From Piscibacillus sp052246295 (GTDB lineage Bacteria > Bacillota > Bacilli > Bacillales > Alkalibacillaceae), in assembly GCA_052246295.1 (NCBI GenBank), contig JBQQCO010000008.1: a stretch of 64,000 nt of DNA; one strand, given 5' to 3'. Within the stretch, counting starts at the first letter, position 1, and every line of letters starts with the position of its first letter. The translations under genes and the position numbers were made by a program. Under the pieces are notes generated by a model. It searched no databases, was not told where the DNA came from, and saw nothing but the letters and a program-made list of their open reading frames with translations. This document shows, in pieces, positions 7,810-15,434 of the stretch.

Positions 7810-8781
7810 TTATTGATCAGTAAACACGAGGTTTGGTTTTTTCTTTAGGCTGTGTTTGCCGTCGATGAAACGGACGGTGCCTGATTTGGCACGCATAACG
7901 AGTGTTTCGGTTGTTGCGATGCCGCCTTTAAATTGAACGCCTTTAAGGAGTTCGCCGTCAGTGATGCCAGTTGCAGCAAAGATAGCGTCGTCGCCTCCAC
8001 AAAGGTCTTCCATGCGTAACACTTTATTGACGTCTTCGATGCCCATCTTGCGGCAGCGCTCGACTTGTTCATCGTTTTTTGGTACGAGGCGTCCTTGGAT
8101 TTCACCGCCAAGGCACTTCAATCCAACTGCTGCTAATACGCCTTCTGGTGCACCGCCTTCTCCAAATAAAATGTCAACGCCTGTGTCATCAAAGGCTGTG
8201 TTAATGGCACCTGCTACGTCGCCTTCTGGGATCAATTTAATGCGGGCGCCCGCTGCACGGATTTCATCAATGATTGCTTGGTGACGTGGGCGGTTTAAGA
8301 CCGTGGCTACGACATCTTCAACGTCCTTGCCTTTAGCTTTGGCAACAGCTTTTAAGTTGTCCGTCACTGATGCGTTTAGGTCAATAGTACCAACGGCTTC
8401 TGGGCCAACAGCGATTTTTTGCATGTACATGTCTGGTGCGTGTAACATTTTGCCACGGTCAGCAATGGCAACAACTGCTAGAGCATTCCATGAACCTTCT
8501 GCTACAATGTTCGTACCTTCAACCGGGTCTACTGCGATGTCCACTTTAGGATTTTCCGCACTCCCTAGCTCTTCCCCTATGTATAACATCGGTGCTTCGT
8601 CACGTTCACCTTCACCGATGACAACACGGCCGTCCATAGGAATTGTGTCAAATACTGTACGCATTGCTTCTGTTGCTGCGTTATCGGCTTCTTCTTTTTC
8701 TCCGCGACCCATCCAACGTGCTGAAGCTAATGCTGCGGCCTCAGTCACACGTACAATTTCCATTGATAAACTTCTTTCCAT
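7810..8781 (-). CDS. glpX: Fructose-1,6-bisphosphatase, class II (GlpX type)
   Basis: Hydrolyses fructose 1,6-bisphosphate to fructose 6-phosphate in gluconeogenesis. It is a lithium-sensitive phosphatase fold with the metal-binding GEGERDEAPM at 56-65 and DPVEGTN at 85-91. Length 323 is normal. The start ATG has a GGGGAGGAG ribosome site 8 nt upstream; a second in-frame ATG six codons later is less likely. It sits directly after murA with a 30-bp gap, and together with tal and fba downstream of rho this region is rich in central carbon genes, as in B. subtilis (ywjI). Confidence 0.95.
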   Translation of the reverse strand: MERSLSMEIVRVTEAAALASARWMGRGEKEEADNAATEAMRTVFDTIPMDGRVVIGEGERDEAPMLYIGEELGSAENPKVDIAVDPVEGTNIVAEGSWNALAVVAIADRGKMLHAPDMYMQKIAVGPEAVGTIDLNASVTDNLKAVAKAKGKDVEDVVATVLNRPRHQAIIDEIRAAGARIKLIPEGDVAGAINTAFDDTGVDILFGEGGAPEGVLAAVGLKCLGGEIQGRLVPKNDEQVERCRKMGIEDVNKVLRMEDLCGGDDAIFAATGITDGELLKGVQFKGGIATTETLVMRAKSGTVRFIDGKHSLKKKPNLVFTDQ

Positions 8782-8811
8782 GTTAAAAAGCTCCTCCCCT
8801 AAAATGACACG

Positions 8812-10098
8812 TTATGAATTTTGGTACTGCTTGATTTCTTCATCCGTTAAATCTTCACGCCAAACTTTCGCGCCTAAGTTTTCTAACTTCTGACTTAAAT
8901 TTGCATATCCACGATCAATGTGTTCAACACCAACAATTTCAGTAACACCTTTGGCCATGAGACCGGCAACCACAAGTGATGCCCCTGCGCGTAGGTCGGT
9001 TGCTTTAACTTTTGCACCTTCTAATTGCGTTGGACCTGTAATTACAGCCGAGCTACCCTCAACTTTAATATTCGCATTCATTCTGCGCAGTTCATCTACG
9101 TGTTTAAAACGAGCTGAATAAATCGTATCAGTCACAATGCTTGTTCCTGTCGACTGTGTTAACAGTGCTGTAAAAGGCTGTTGCAGATCTGTTGGAAAAC
9201 CTGGGTAGACTAGCGTTTTAATATCGACGCTCGATAAAACTTTATCCGTCGTAATAATTAAACGGTCATCTTCTTCAACGATTTTAACACCCATTTCGCG
9301 CAATTTAGCCGTTAACGACTCTAAGTGAATCGGAATGACATTATCAACGACTACTTCTTTCCCCATAGATGCCGCGATAATCGTGTACGTCCCTGCCTCA
9401 ATACGGTCTGGGATGATCGTGTGCTGACAACCGTTTAGTTTATCAACACCTTGAATTCGAATGACGTCCGTACCGGCACCCTTAATGTTGGCACCCATGC
9501 TGTTCAGAAGCGTTGCTACGTCAATGATCTCTGGCTCTTTTGCTGCGTTCTCAATAACCGTTTTCCCTTTTGCGCGAACAGCTGCAAGCATAATATTAAT
9601 CGTTGCGCCCACACTAACAACATCTAAGTAAATTTTAGCGCCACGAAGCTCATCTGCTCTTAAATAAATCGCACCTTGTTCGTTGGTTACTTGAGCACCT
9701 AATGCTTCAAATCCTTTAATATGCTGATCGATTGGTCTAGGGCCTAAGTTACAACCTCCAGGCATACCAATAACAGCCTTCTTAAAACGCCCAAGCATTG
9801 CGCCCATAAAATAGTAAGACGCTCTTAACTTTTTAACTCGGCCGTTCGGTAAAGGCATTGAAACCATGCTTGAAGAATCAATGGTGACATCTTCACCATT
9901 TTGCTCTACCTTACCCCCGATATCTTCTAAAAGGCCTTTTAATGTTTGGATATCTGAGATGTCTGGGAGACCTTCTAAAGTTACTTCACCTTCAGCCAAA
10001 ATCGTTGCCGGGAGTAAAGCAACGGCACTATTTTTGGCTCCACTAACTCGCACTTGACCTTGTAACGTGTGTCCACCTTCGATGAGTAATTTTTCCAT
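8812..10098 (-). CDS. murA: UDP-N-acetylglucosamine 1-carboxyvinyltransferase
   Basis: First committed step of peptidoglycan precursor synthesis: transfers enolpyruvate from PEP to UDP-GlcNAc in the cytoplasm. K22-N23 in SGAKNS and the catalytic loop GGCNLGPRPID with Cys116 are present, so the enzyme should be fosfomycin-sensitive. Length 428. Bacilli usually have two MurA paralogues; position between tal and glpX matches B. subtilis murAB (murZ), so this is probably that paralogue. AGAGGAGTC lies before the ATG. Confidence 0.95.
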   Translation of the reverse strand: MEKLLIEGGHTLQGQVRVSGAKNSAVALLPATILAEGEVTLEGLPDISDIQTLKGLLEDIGGKVEQNGEDVTIDSSSMVSMPLPNGRVKKLRASYYFMGAMLGRFKKAVIGMPGGCNLGPRPIDQHIKGFEALGAQVTNEQGAIYLRADELRGAKIYLDVVSVGATINIMLAAVRAKGKTVIENAAKEPEIIDVATLLNSMGANIKGAGTDVIRIQGVDKLNGCQHTIIPDRIEAGTYTIIAASMGKEVVVDNVIPIHLESLTAKLREMGVKIVEEDDRLIITTDKVLSSVDIKTLVYPGFPTDLQQPFTALLTQSTGTSIVTDTIYSARFKHVDELRRMNANIKVEGSSAVITGPTQLEGAKVKATDLRAGASLVVAGLMAKGVTEIVGVEHIDRGYANLSQKLENLGAKVWREDLTDEEIKQYQNS

Positions 10099-10162
10099 TA
10101 AATAAGACTCCTCTTAAAATAATCTACCCTTATTATGTGAAAAAGGTTGAAAAAAATGCTTG

Positions 10163-10810
10163 TTACTTATTGGCTTGCTCCCAATCCGCTAAGAACTTCT
10201 CGATTCCTTGATCTGTTAAAGGATGCTTCACTAATTGCTCAATAACTTTAAATGGAATTGTCGCGATGTGCGCACCGTGTAACGCTGCTTCTGTCACGTG
10301 CATTGGGTGGCGTACACTCGCTGCGATAATTTCTGATTCAATTCCGTGACGGTCAAAAATTTCTGCAATCTCAGCAATTAAATTCATACCATTTTGACCA
10401 ATGTCATCTAGACGGCCTAAGAATGGCGAAACATATGTCGCACCTGCACGAGCTGCTAGTAACGCTTGGTTTGCTGAGAAGACTAGAGTAACGTTTGTTT
10501 TTACTCCCTGGTCTGTTAAGGCTTTACATGCTTTTAAGCCTTCTAATGTCATAGGTAGTTTAATCGTGATGTTCGGAGCGATTTTTACTAGCTCCTCTGC
10601 TTCTTTTAACATGCCTTGAGCATCTTCAGAAATAACTTCTGCGCTGACTGACCCTTCTGTCACAACTTCAGTAATTTCTTTTAAACGATCGTGAAAAGAT
10701 ACGTTTTCTTTTGCCACTAAAGAAGGGTTTGTTGTGACACCTGCTAAGATGCCTAAGCTATGCGCTTCTTTAATCTCATTAATATTCGCTGTATCAATAA
10801 AAAATTTCAT
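10163..10810 (-). CDS. tal: Small transaldolase / fructose-6-phosphate aldolase family
   Basis: A 215-residue TIM-barrel enzyme of the TalC/FSA group. It starts MKFFIDTANINEI, with Schiff-base lysine K84 in NITIKLPMT and the family segment ATYVSPFLGRLDD. Transaldolase activity (sedoheptulose 7-phosphate plus glyceraldehyde 3-phosphate) is the usual assignment for the B. subtilis orthologue at this locus. The frame is open to 10888, but GGAGG at 10817-10821 lies 6 nt before ATG 10810 and the upstream codons fall in a repeat element, so 10810 is the start. It is separated from fba by that repeat and a terminator, so it may have a separate promoter. Confidence 0.93.
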   Translation of the reverse strand: MKFFIDTANINEIKEAHSLGILAGVTTNPSLVAKENVSFHDRLKEITEVVTEGSVSAEVISEDAQGMLKEAEELVKIAPNITIKLPMTLEGLKACKALTDQGVKTNVTLVFSANQALLAARAGATYVSPFLGRLDDIGQNGMNLIAEIAEIFDRHGIESEIIAASVRHPMHVTEAALHGAHIATIPFKVIEQLVKHPLTDQGIEKFLADWEQANK

Positions 10811-10830
10811 GATTTGCCTCCTAAAAAATT

Positions 10831-10960
10831 TTGCTACGTCAAAATGCTTCGCTTTCCTCAGGCACGGCATCAACTTCCCCAAACTCACATCCGTTCGTTT
10901 GGCGTGATTTTCTGCTCGTGCTGTTCCTGAAGGAGTCTCAGCATTTTGACTACGCTATTA
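10831..10960. repeat. Dispersed Bacillaceae-type repeat
   Basis: TTGCTACGTCAAAATGCTTC at the left and GCATTTTGACTACGC at the right form an inverted pair. The interior matches the short form at 1216-1350 with point changes (CTTTCCTCAGGCACGG, CGTGCTGTTCCTGAAGGAGTC). It lies directly upstream of the tal ribosome site. Confidence 0.8.
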
Positions 10961-11018
10961 ACACTCACATCTATCTTACTTTTTATACCATAAACTTTAT
11001 TCGCCTAATTAAAACACG

Positions 11019-11050
11019 AAAAGGCCAACCCAAAATCTTCAGGATTAGCC
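11019..11050 (-). terminator. Intrinsic terminator of fba
   Basis: Minus-strand GGCTAATCC and GGGTTGGCC pair across a 10-nt loop and are followed by TTTTC. It lies 15 bp after the fba stop. Confidence 0.7.
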
Positions 11051-11065
11051 ATCTTCATAATATTA

Positions 11066-11929
11066 TTAAGCTTTTTTCGACGAACCGAATTCGCGCATTT
11101 TACCAATAACGGTTTCTTTAATCTTGTCGCGACTTGGTCCTAAATATTTGCGTGGATCATATAGGTCAGGCTTTTCAGCTAACACTTCACGAACCACTTT
11201 TGCTTGAGCAATCTGGTTTTCAGTGTTGACGTTAATTTTTGCCGTACCTAATGAAATTGCACGTTGAATATCTTTTGTTGGGATACCAGTTCCGCCATGA
11301 AGAACTAAAGGTACTCCAGTTAACTGTTGAACTTCTTCCATTCTGTCAAAACCTAAGTTCGGTTCACCCTTATAAGGACCGTGTACAGAACCTAACGCAG
11401 GCGCAAAGCAATCGACACCTGTTTCGCGTACCAAACGGTCACATTCAGACGGGATTGCATAAGCAGCTTCAGCATCATCAACAATAATGTCGTCCTCTTG
11501 TCCACCAATTCGGCCTAATTCAGCTTCAACCGATACACCGTGTAGGTGCGCTAGTTCAACTACTTTTTGTGTTAATGCAATATTTTCGTCTAACGGTAAG
11601 TGAGAACCATCAATCATAACAGATGTGAATCCTGCATGAATGGCTTCCGCACATTTTTCAAAACTTGAGCCGTGATCTAAGTGAATCGCCACTGGCACAG
11701 TTGTTTTATATGAATTCATCAGTTCTTTTACTAACGCCACGACGACATTAAAGCCACCGCAATATTTCGCTGCTCCTTCTGAAACACCGATAATAACTGG
11801 AGATTGTTCTTCTTCAGCCGCTTGTAAAATTGCCTGAAAATACTCTAGGTTGTTAATATTAAATTGCCCAACAGCATAACCTTCTTTGTTTGCTTTATTG
11901 AGCATCTCTGTCATAGATACTAATGGCAC
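11066..11929 (-). CDS. fba: Fructose-1,6-bisphosphate aldolase, class II
   Basis: Zinc-dependent aldolase of glycolysis and gluconeogenesis. The metal and catalytic region AIHLDHGSS is at about residues 81-89, with later metal ligands in GSVHGPYKG and VLHGGTGI. The frame opens at 11959, but AAGGAGG followed by a 9-nt spacer leads to GTG at 11929, giving PLVSMTEML at the N-terminus exactly like B. subtilis FbaA; the GTG start is chosen (287 residues). It lies between spo0F and tal as in B. subtilis, with its own terminator. Confidence 0.95.
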   Translation of the reverse strand: MPLVSMTEMLNKANKEGYAVGQFNINNLEYFQAILQAAEEEQSPVIIGVSEGAAKYCGGFNVVVALVKELMNSYKTTVPVAIHLDHGSSFEKCAEAIHAGFTSVMIDGSHLPLDENIALTQKVVELAHLHGVSVEAELGRIGGQEDDIIVDDAEAAYAIPSECDRLVRETGVDCFAPALGSVHGPYKGEPNLGFDRMEEVQQLTGVPLVLHGGTGIPTKDIQRAISLGTAKINVNTENQIAQAKVVREVLAEKPDLYDPRKYLGPSRDKIKETVIGKMREFGSSKKA

Positions 11930-11999
11930 AACTGGGTTCCTCCTTGTGATGTAAATCATACCTAATTAATAGAATACCAATTGCACCTTAAAATCGCAA

Positions 12000-12371
12000 C
12001 TATATCCTAACGCTTAGTCCTTCTAAAATTTGATGAATTTGTTGAACCGAAAAAGGTTTTTCTAACACATCATAAACCTTTAAATCTCCAATACTTTTTC
12101 GGACCTCTTTTTCTGCGATCCCACTCATTAATACAACTGGAATGTCAGCATGTTGATCGTTTAGTTTTTTTGCGAATTCATCCCCGCGCATTGGTTCCAT
12201 TAAGTAGTCTAAGAAAATGATTGTTGGTGATTTTGTTAAAGCTTCACTCAAGGCTTGATCTGAACGTTCAAATGAAGTGACATTATAATCTGCACGTCTA
12301 ACAATTTCAGATAATAAGAGTCGAATACCTGGTTCATCGTCCACGACAAATACCTCATCTTTAATCATCAT
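12000..12371 (-). CDS. spo0F: Spo0F-like single-domain response regulator
   Basis: A 123-residue receiver domain without output domain. Acidic pocket D11-D12, phosphoacceptor D55 (FLDYLMEP), S83 and K105 (EKPF) are present. Its place between fba and pyrG is that of spo0F, the phosphorelay intermediate that carries phosphate from sporulation kinases to Spo0B. The sequence is clearly diverged: B. subtilis residues Q12-Y13, important for partner contacts, read E-P here, and MTAYGE is replaced by MSGIAE. Either the relay partners co-evolved or the gene has drifted to another role. A TTGATT-16-TAAAGT promoter with a perfect Spo0A box upstream supports the sporulation assignment. Confidence 0.75.
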   Translation of the reverse strand: MMIKDEVFVVDDEPGIRLLLSEIVRRADYNVTSFERSDQALSEALTKSPTIIFLDYLMEPMRGDEFAKKLNDQHADIPVVLMSGIAEKEVRKSIGDLKVYDVLEKPFSVQQIHQILEGLSVRI

Positions 12372-12401
12372 AACCCCCCAATTGTTTTGCCAACTAATTT
12401 A

Positions 12402-12447
12402 ACTTTACCAAATATGGGGAGTTAATCAATAAGTTATTTTGTCGAAA
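12402..12447 (-). promoter_or_regulatory. spo0F promoter with upstream Spo0A box
   Basis: TTGATT (12429-12424) and TAAAGT (12407-12402) are 16 bp apart. TTTGTCGAAA at 12438-12447, a perfect 0A box on the plus strand overlapping the end of pyrG, lies just upstream of the -35. Spo0A activates spo0F in B. subtilis through such boxes. Confidence 0.6.
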
Positions 12448-14050
12448 CTTGTTGCTTAACACTTAAACTATGTTCGATAAAATCTCTAAACAACGGCTGT
12501 GGGCGAGTCGGACGTGATTTGAACTCAGGGTGGAACTGTGTCGCCACAAACCATGGATGATCTTTGACTTCAATAATTTCGATTAAGCGATCGTCTGGGC
12601 TTTTGCCTGAGAATACAAACCCTGCGTCTTCCATCTGTTGACGATATTGATTGTTAAATTCATAACGGTGACGGTGTCGCTCGTATACAACCTCTTCACC
12701 ATAAGCGTCGAGTGCTTTTGTACCGTTTTGAAGGCGACAAGCATAAACACCTAGACGAAGTGTTCCACCTAAGTCTTCTACATCCTTTTGTTCTGGTAAA
12801 AGGTCAATGATTGGATGTGGTGTACTTGGGTCGATTTCAGCTGAGTGAGCACCTTTTAGTCCTAATACATTACGTGCATATTCAACTGTTGCTAGTTGCA
12901 TACCTAAACAAATTCCTAAGAATGGAATTTTGTTTTCACGTGCATATTTTATGGCAGAGATTTTACCTTCAATGGCACGATCACCAAAGCCGCCAGGTAC
13001 TAAGATACCGTCAACGTCTGATAGATAATCAGCCGCATTGTCATCATTTACATCTTCAGAGCTGATCCATTTCACTTCGATATCTGCATCATGTGCAAAT
13101 CCTGCGTGTTTCAAGGCTTCAACGACAGATATATATGCATCCTGTAGTGATACATATTTACCGACTAGACCGATTGTAACTGATTCAGATAAGTTTTTAA
13201 CCTTTTGAATAAGCCCTTCCCATTCGTCCATGTTCGCTTCTGGATAGTTAAGGTTGAAGTGATCTAATGTCAGCTGGTCCAACCCTTGCTTTCTAAGTTC
13301 TAATGCTACTTCGTATAAAACATCACAGTCTAAAGCTTCGATGACAGCTTTTTCATTAATATCACAGAAAAGAGCAATTTTCTCTTTCATTTCTTTACTG
13401 ATCTCCATGTCTGTTCTTAAGACAATAACATCAGGTTGTATACCAAGAGAACGAAGCTCTTTTACCGAGTGCTGGGTCGGCTTTGTTTTTAACTCACCTG
13501 CAGCTTTGATGTATGGAACTAGCGTACAGTGAATATACATAACATTGTCGCGTCCAAGGTCACTCTTAAGCTGACGAATCGCTTCTAAGAATGGAAGACT
13601 TTCGATGTCCCCGACTGTACCGCCAATCTCAGTGATGACGACGTCTGCATTCGTTTCTTTACCCGCTTGGAATACTTTATTTTTAATCTCGTTTGTGATG
13701 TGTGGGATGACCTGAACTGTTCCACCTAAGTAATCCCCTCGACGCTCCTTGCGAATGACGGATGAGTAAACTTTACCTGTTGTGATGTTGCTGTATTTAT
13801 TCAAATTAATATCGATAAAACGCTCATAGTGACCTAAGTCTAAGTCAGTTTCGGCACCGTCTTCTGTGACGAAAACCTCACCGTGTTGATAAGGACTCAT
13901 AGTACCTGGGTCCACGTTTAAGTATGGGTCGAATTTTTGGATCGTGACGTTGAGTCCGCGATTTTTTAATAAACGACCAAGTGATGCTGCTGTGATTCCT
14001 TTGCCTAGTGATGAAACCACTCCACCTGTTACGAAAATATACTTTGTCAT
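12434..14050 (-). CDS. pyrG: CTP synthase
   Basis: Makes CTP from UTP, ATP and glutamine. The N-terminal synthetase domain begins with KYIFVTGGVVSSLGKG and the C-terminal class I glutamine amidotransferase domain contains the nucleophile in GICLGMQ (about residue 380) and the FHPE triad segment near the end. Length 538 is typical. It is downstream of rpoE, and expression is most likely controlled by the GGGC-start attenuator in its leader. Confidence 0.97.
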   Translation of the reverse strand: MTKYIFVTGGVVSSLGKGITAASLGRLLKNRGLNVTIQKFDPYLNVDPGTMSPYQHGEVFVTEDGAETDLDLGHYERFIDINLNKYSNITTGKVYSSVIRKERRGDYLGGTVQVIPHITNEIKNKVFQAGKETNADVVITEIGGTVGDIESLPFLEAIRQLKSDLGRDNVMYIHCTLVPYIKAAGELKTKPTQHSVKELRSLGIQPDVIVLRTDMEISKEMKEKIALFCDINEKAVIEALDCDVLYEVALELRKQGLDQLTLDHFNLNYPEANMDEWEGLIQKVKNLSESVTIGLVGKYVSLQDAYISVVEALKHAGFAHDADIEVKWISSEDVNDDNAADYLSDVDGILVPGGFGDRAIEGKISAIKYARENKIPFLGICLGMQLATVEYARNVLGLKGAHSAEIDPSTPHPIIDLLPEQKDVEDLGGTLRLGVYACRLQNGTKALDAYGEEVVYERHRHRYEFNNQYRQQMEDAGFVFSGKSPDDRLIEIIEVKDHPWFVATQFHPEFKSRPTRPQPLFRDFIEHSLSVKQQVSTK

Positions 14051-14149
14051 TTTGCATCCTGCCTTTCTATTACATAAGTCGGGGAGTTTTTATGTTAGTT
14101 TTCCTTATAACGTTTTTTTAACACTTACCGAAACTAAGAATTCCCATTA

Positions 14150-14240
14150 AAAATAAAAAAAGCTCCCGAACTAAGTCGGGAGCTTGTCCTTTTTTTGAGA
14201 GCCCACATAAAATCTTAAAGTTTTCTATTTGATAAGTCAA
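14150..14240 (-). promoter_or_regulatory. pyrG promoter and CTP-sensing attenuator
   Basis: TTGACT (14240-14235) and TAAGAT (14217-14212) are 17 bp apart; 7 bp on, the transcript would start GGGCTC (14204). About 20 nt later a hairpin whose left arm is AGCTCCCGA is followed by seven T (14184-14154). This is the arrangement of B. subtilis pyrG, where low CTP causes reiterative G addition at the GGGC start and the poly-G end pairs with the CUCCC arm to prevent termination. The same hairpin also lies after rpoE. Confidence 0.88.
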
Positions 14241-14248
14241 GCTAAACT

Positions 14249-14716
14249 TTATAAATCTTCTTCGTCGTCATCTTCAACTATTTCTTCGTCGTCATCATCG
14301 TCGAAGAGTTCTTCGTCATCTTCTTCAATGGTGAAATCTTCTTCTCCAAGTTCAGGTTCCACTTCATCCTCAAGAAGCTCTGCATCATCTTCTTTTTTCT
14401 TTTTCTTCTTCTTTTTCTTAGGAATTTCTTCGTTGAACGAAATCGTGTCATCTTCTTGTTGATCATATGGGTACCACTTTTTTAGGCCCCAAATGTTTGA
14501 GCCAACAGACATGAAACGTCCATCAATATTTAAATCTGTATAAAATTGAACGATATATTCTTCTTTTTCCTCTTGGGTGAATTCTTTCGCTTCTGCAATT
14601 AATTCAAAGATTTCATTAAAGTTCATAGCTTTCTTTTCTTCTGCTAAGATCTCATAAGCTACTTCAACCATTGAAACCTCTTTTAATTCCTCTTTGGTAT
14701 ATTTTTCCAACGTCAC
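14249..14716 (-). CDS. rpoE: RNA polymerase delta subunit
   Basis: Delta binds RNA polymerase and aids recycling and promoter selectivity. It has a folded N-terminal HARE-HTH-like domain (to about residue 85), a run of about nine lysines, then a disordered tail almost entirely of Asp and Glu; this lysine-tract/acidic-tail layout is characteristic. The frame opens at 14737, but AAGGAG at 14725-14730 is 8 nt before GTG 14716, which gives TLEKYTKEELKEV at the N-terminus, aligned with the B. subtilis start; that start is chosen (155 residues). pyrG follows. Confidence 0.95.
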   Translation of the reverse strand: MTLEKYTKEELKEVSMVEVAYEILAEEKKAMNFNEIFELIAEAKEFTQEEKEEYIVQFYTDLNIDGRFMSVGSNIWGLKKWYPYDQQEDDTISFNEEIPKKKKKKKKKEDDAELLEDEVEPELGEEDFTIEEDDEELFDDDDDEEIVEDDDEEDL

Positions 14717-14902
14717 TTCCAGCACTCCTTTACCCAATGTCGATGGTGGAAACCATAATTATGCTATTTTTCTAGTTTACAGAATACCACAACGGTAAGT
14801 CAATTCAAGTACAAAATTAATTTTAGACATAAAAAGAAGGATTTATTCAATGTGGATAAGCTTGTGACAAAATATTTATTAAACTATAAGAATCAAATTC
14901 TG

Positions 14903-15211
14903 TTTTTAGCTTCGTAAAAATGCTTCGCTTTCCGCAGGCACGGCTTCAACTTCCCCCAACTCACTCTCGTTCGGAGTTTAAGGATGTTCGGCTAAATACG
15001 CAACATCCATGTTGCAACGCCGAACTGACCCACATCCTGTGGCCCCTCATCTCGTGCTGTTCTGCGACGACCTGGACGGTCTAGTGTCGGCGTTGGCCAC
15101 AAATGCTACTTGCATTACCTCTTTGCTTAAGTTTGCGCCGAGTAATCGCAGGCGCAGGACGTGGCCGTTTTTAGCCGACCAGGAGTCTTGCATTTTGACT
15201 ACGCTAATAAC
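14903..15211. repeat. Composite repeat, long-interior form without TIR ends
   Basis: The same interior as 25640-25950: CTTTCCGCAGGCACGGCTTC, then AGGATGTTCGGCTAAATACG, CGTGCTGTTCTGCGACGACC, GGCGCAGGACGTGGCCG and GCATTTTGACTACGC. The GAGGCTGGGACAAAAG termini are missing, although a TATCCCAG remnant follows at about 15240. It occupies most of the 700-bp gap between rpoE and icmF. Plus-strand ORFs inside it are by-products. Confidence 0.85.
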
Positions 15212-15273
15212 AAGTGATTTTAAATTTACTATATCTTCTATCCCAGATTAAATAAATAAATTTTCTTGTGATA

Positions 15274-15399
15274 TATCTACTTTGTTTTGGAGTTTATCTA
15301 CCTCTTTTTGAAATATATCTACCGTGAAATTTGTCGACGAAGTAAAAATCGCTATTTTATCTACCCCTAAACTTCATTTATCTAACTTTTTTCATTAAA
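15274..15399. repeat. 21-bp tandem array, core TATCTACCCC, copy 3 (six units)
   Basis: TATCTA at 15274, 15295, 15316, 15358 and 15379, with the fourth unit (15337) degenerate and reading GACGAAGTAAAAATCGC. The layout is identical to the copies at 6385 and 7646, with about 15 percent base differences. It lies just beyond the icmF terminator. Confidence 0.85.
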
Positions 15400-15427
15400 A
15401 AACCACCAACAGCGAGGTTGGTGGTTT
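15397..15427 (-). terminator. Intrinsic terminator of the icmF operon
   Basis: AACCACCAAC and GTTGGTGGTT form a perfect 10-bp stem with a 6-nt loop, followed on the minus strand by TTTTTT. It lies 8 bp after the icmF stop. Confidence 0.85.
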
Positions 15428-15434
15428 ATTCCTA

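Noticed and set aside
8303..8893. 196-codon plus-strand ORF opposite glpX
   Set aside because: Antisense shadow of glpX; no start signals and no recognisable protein.
15009..15251. 80-codon plus-strand ORF, with a near-identical partner at 25756-26049
   Set aside because: Both lie inside the composite repeat; the similarity reflects the repeat, and there is no ribosome site.
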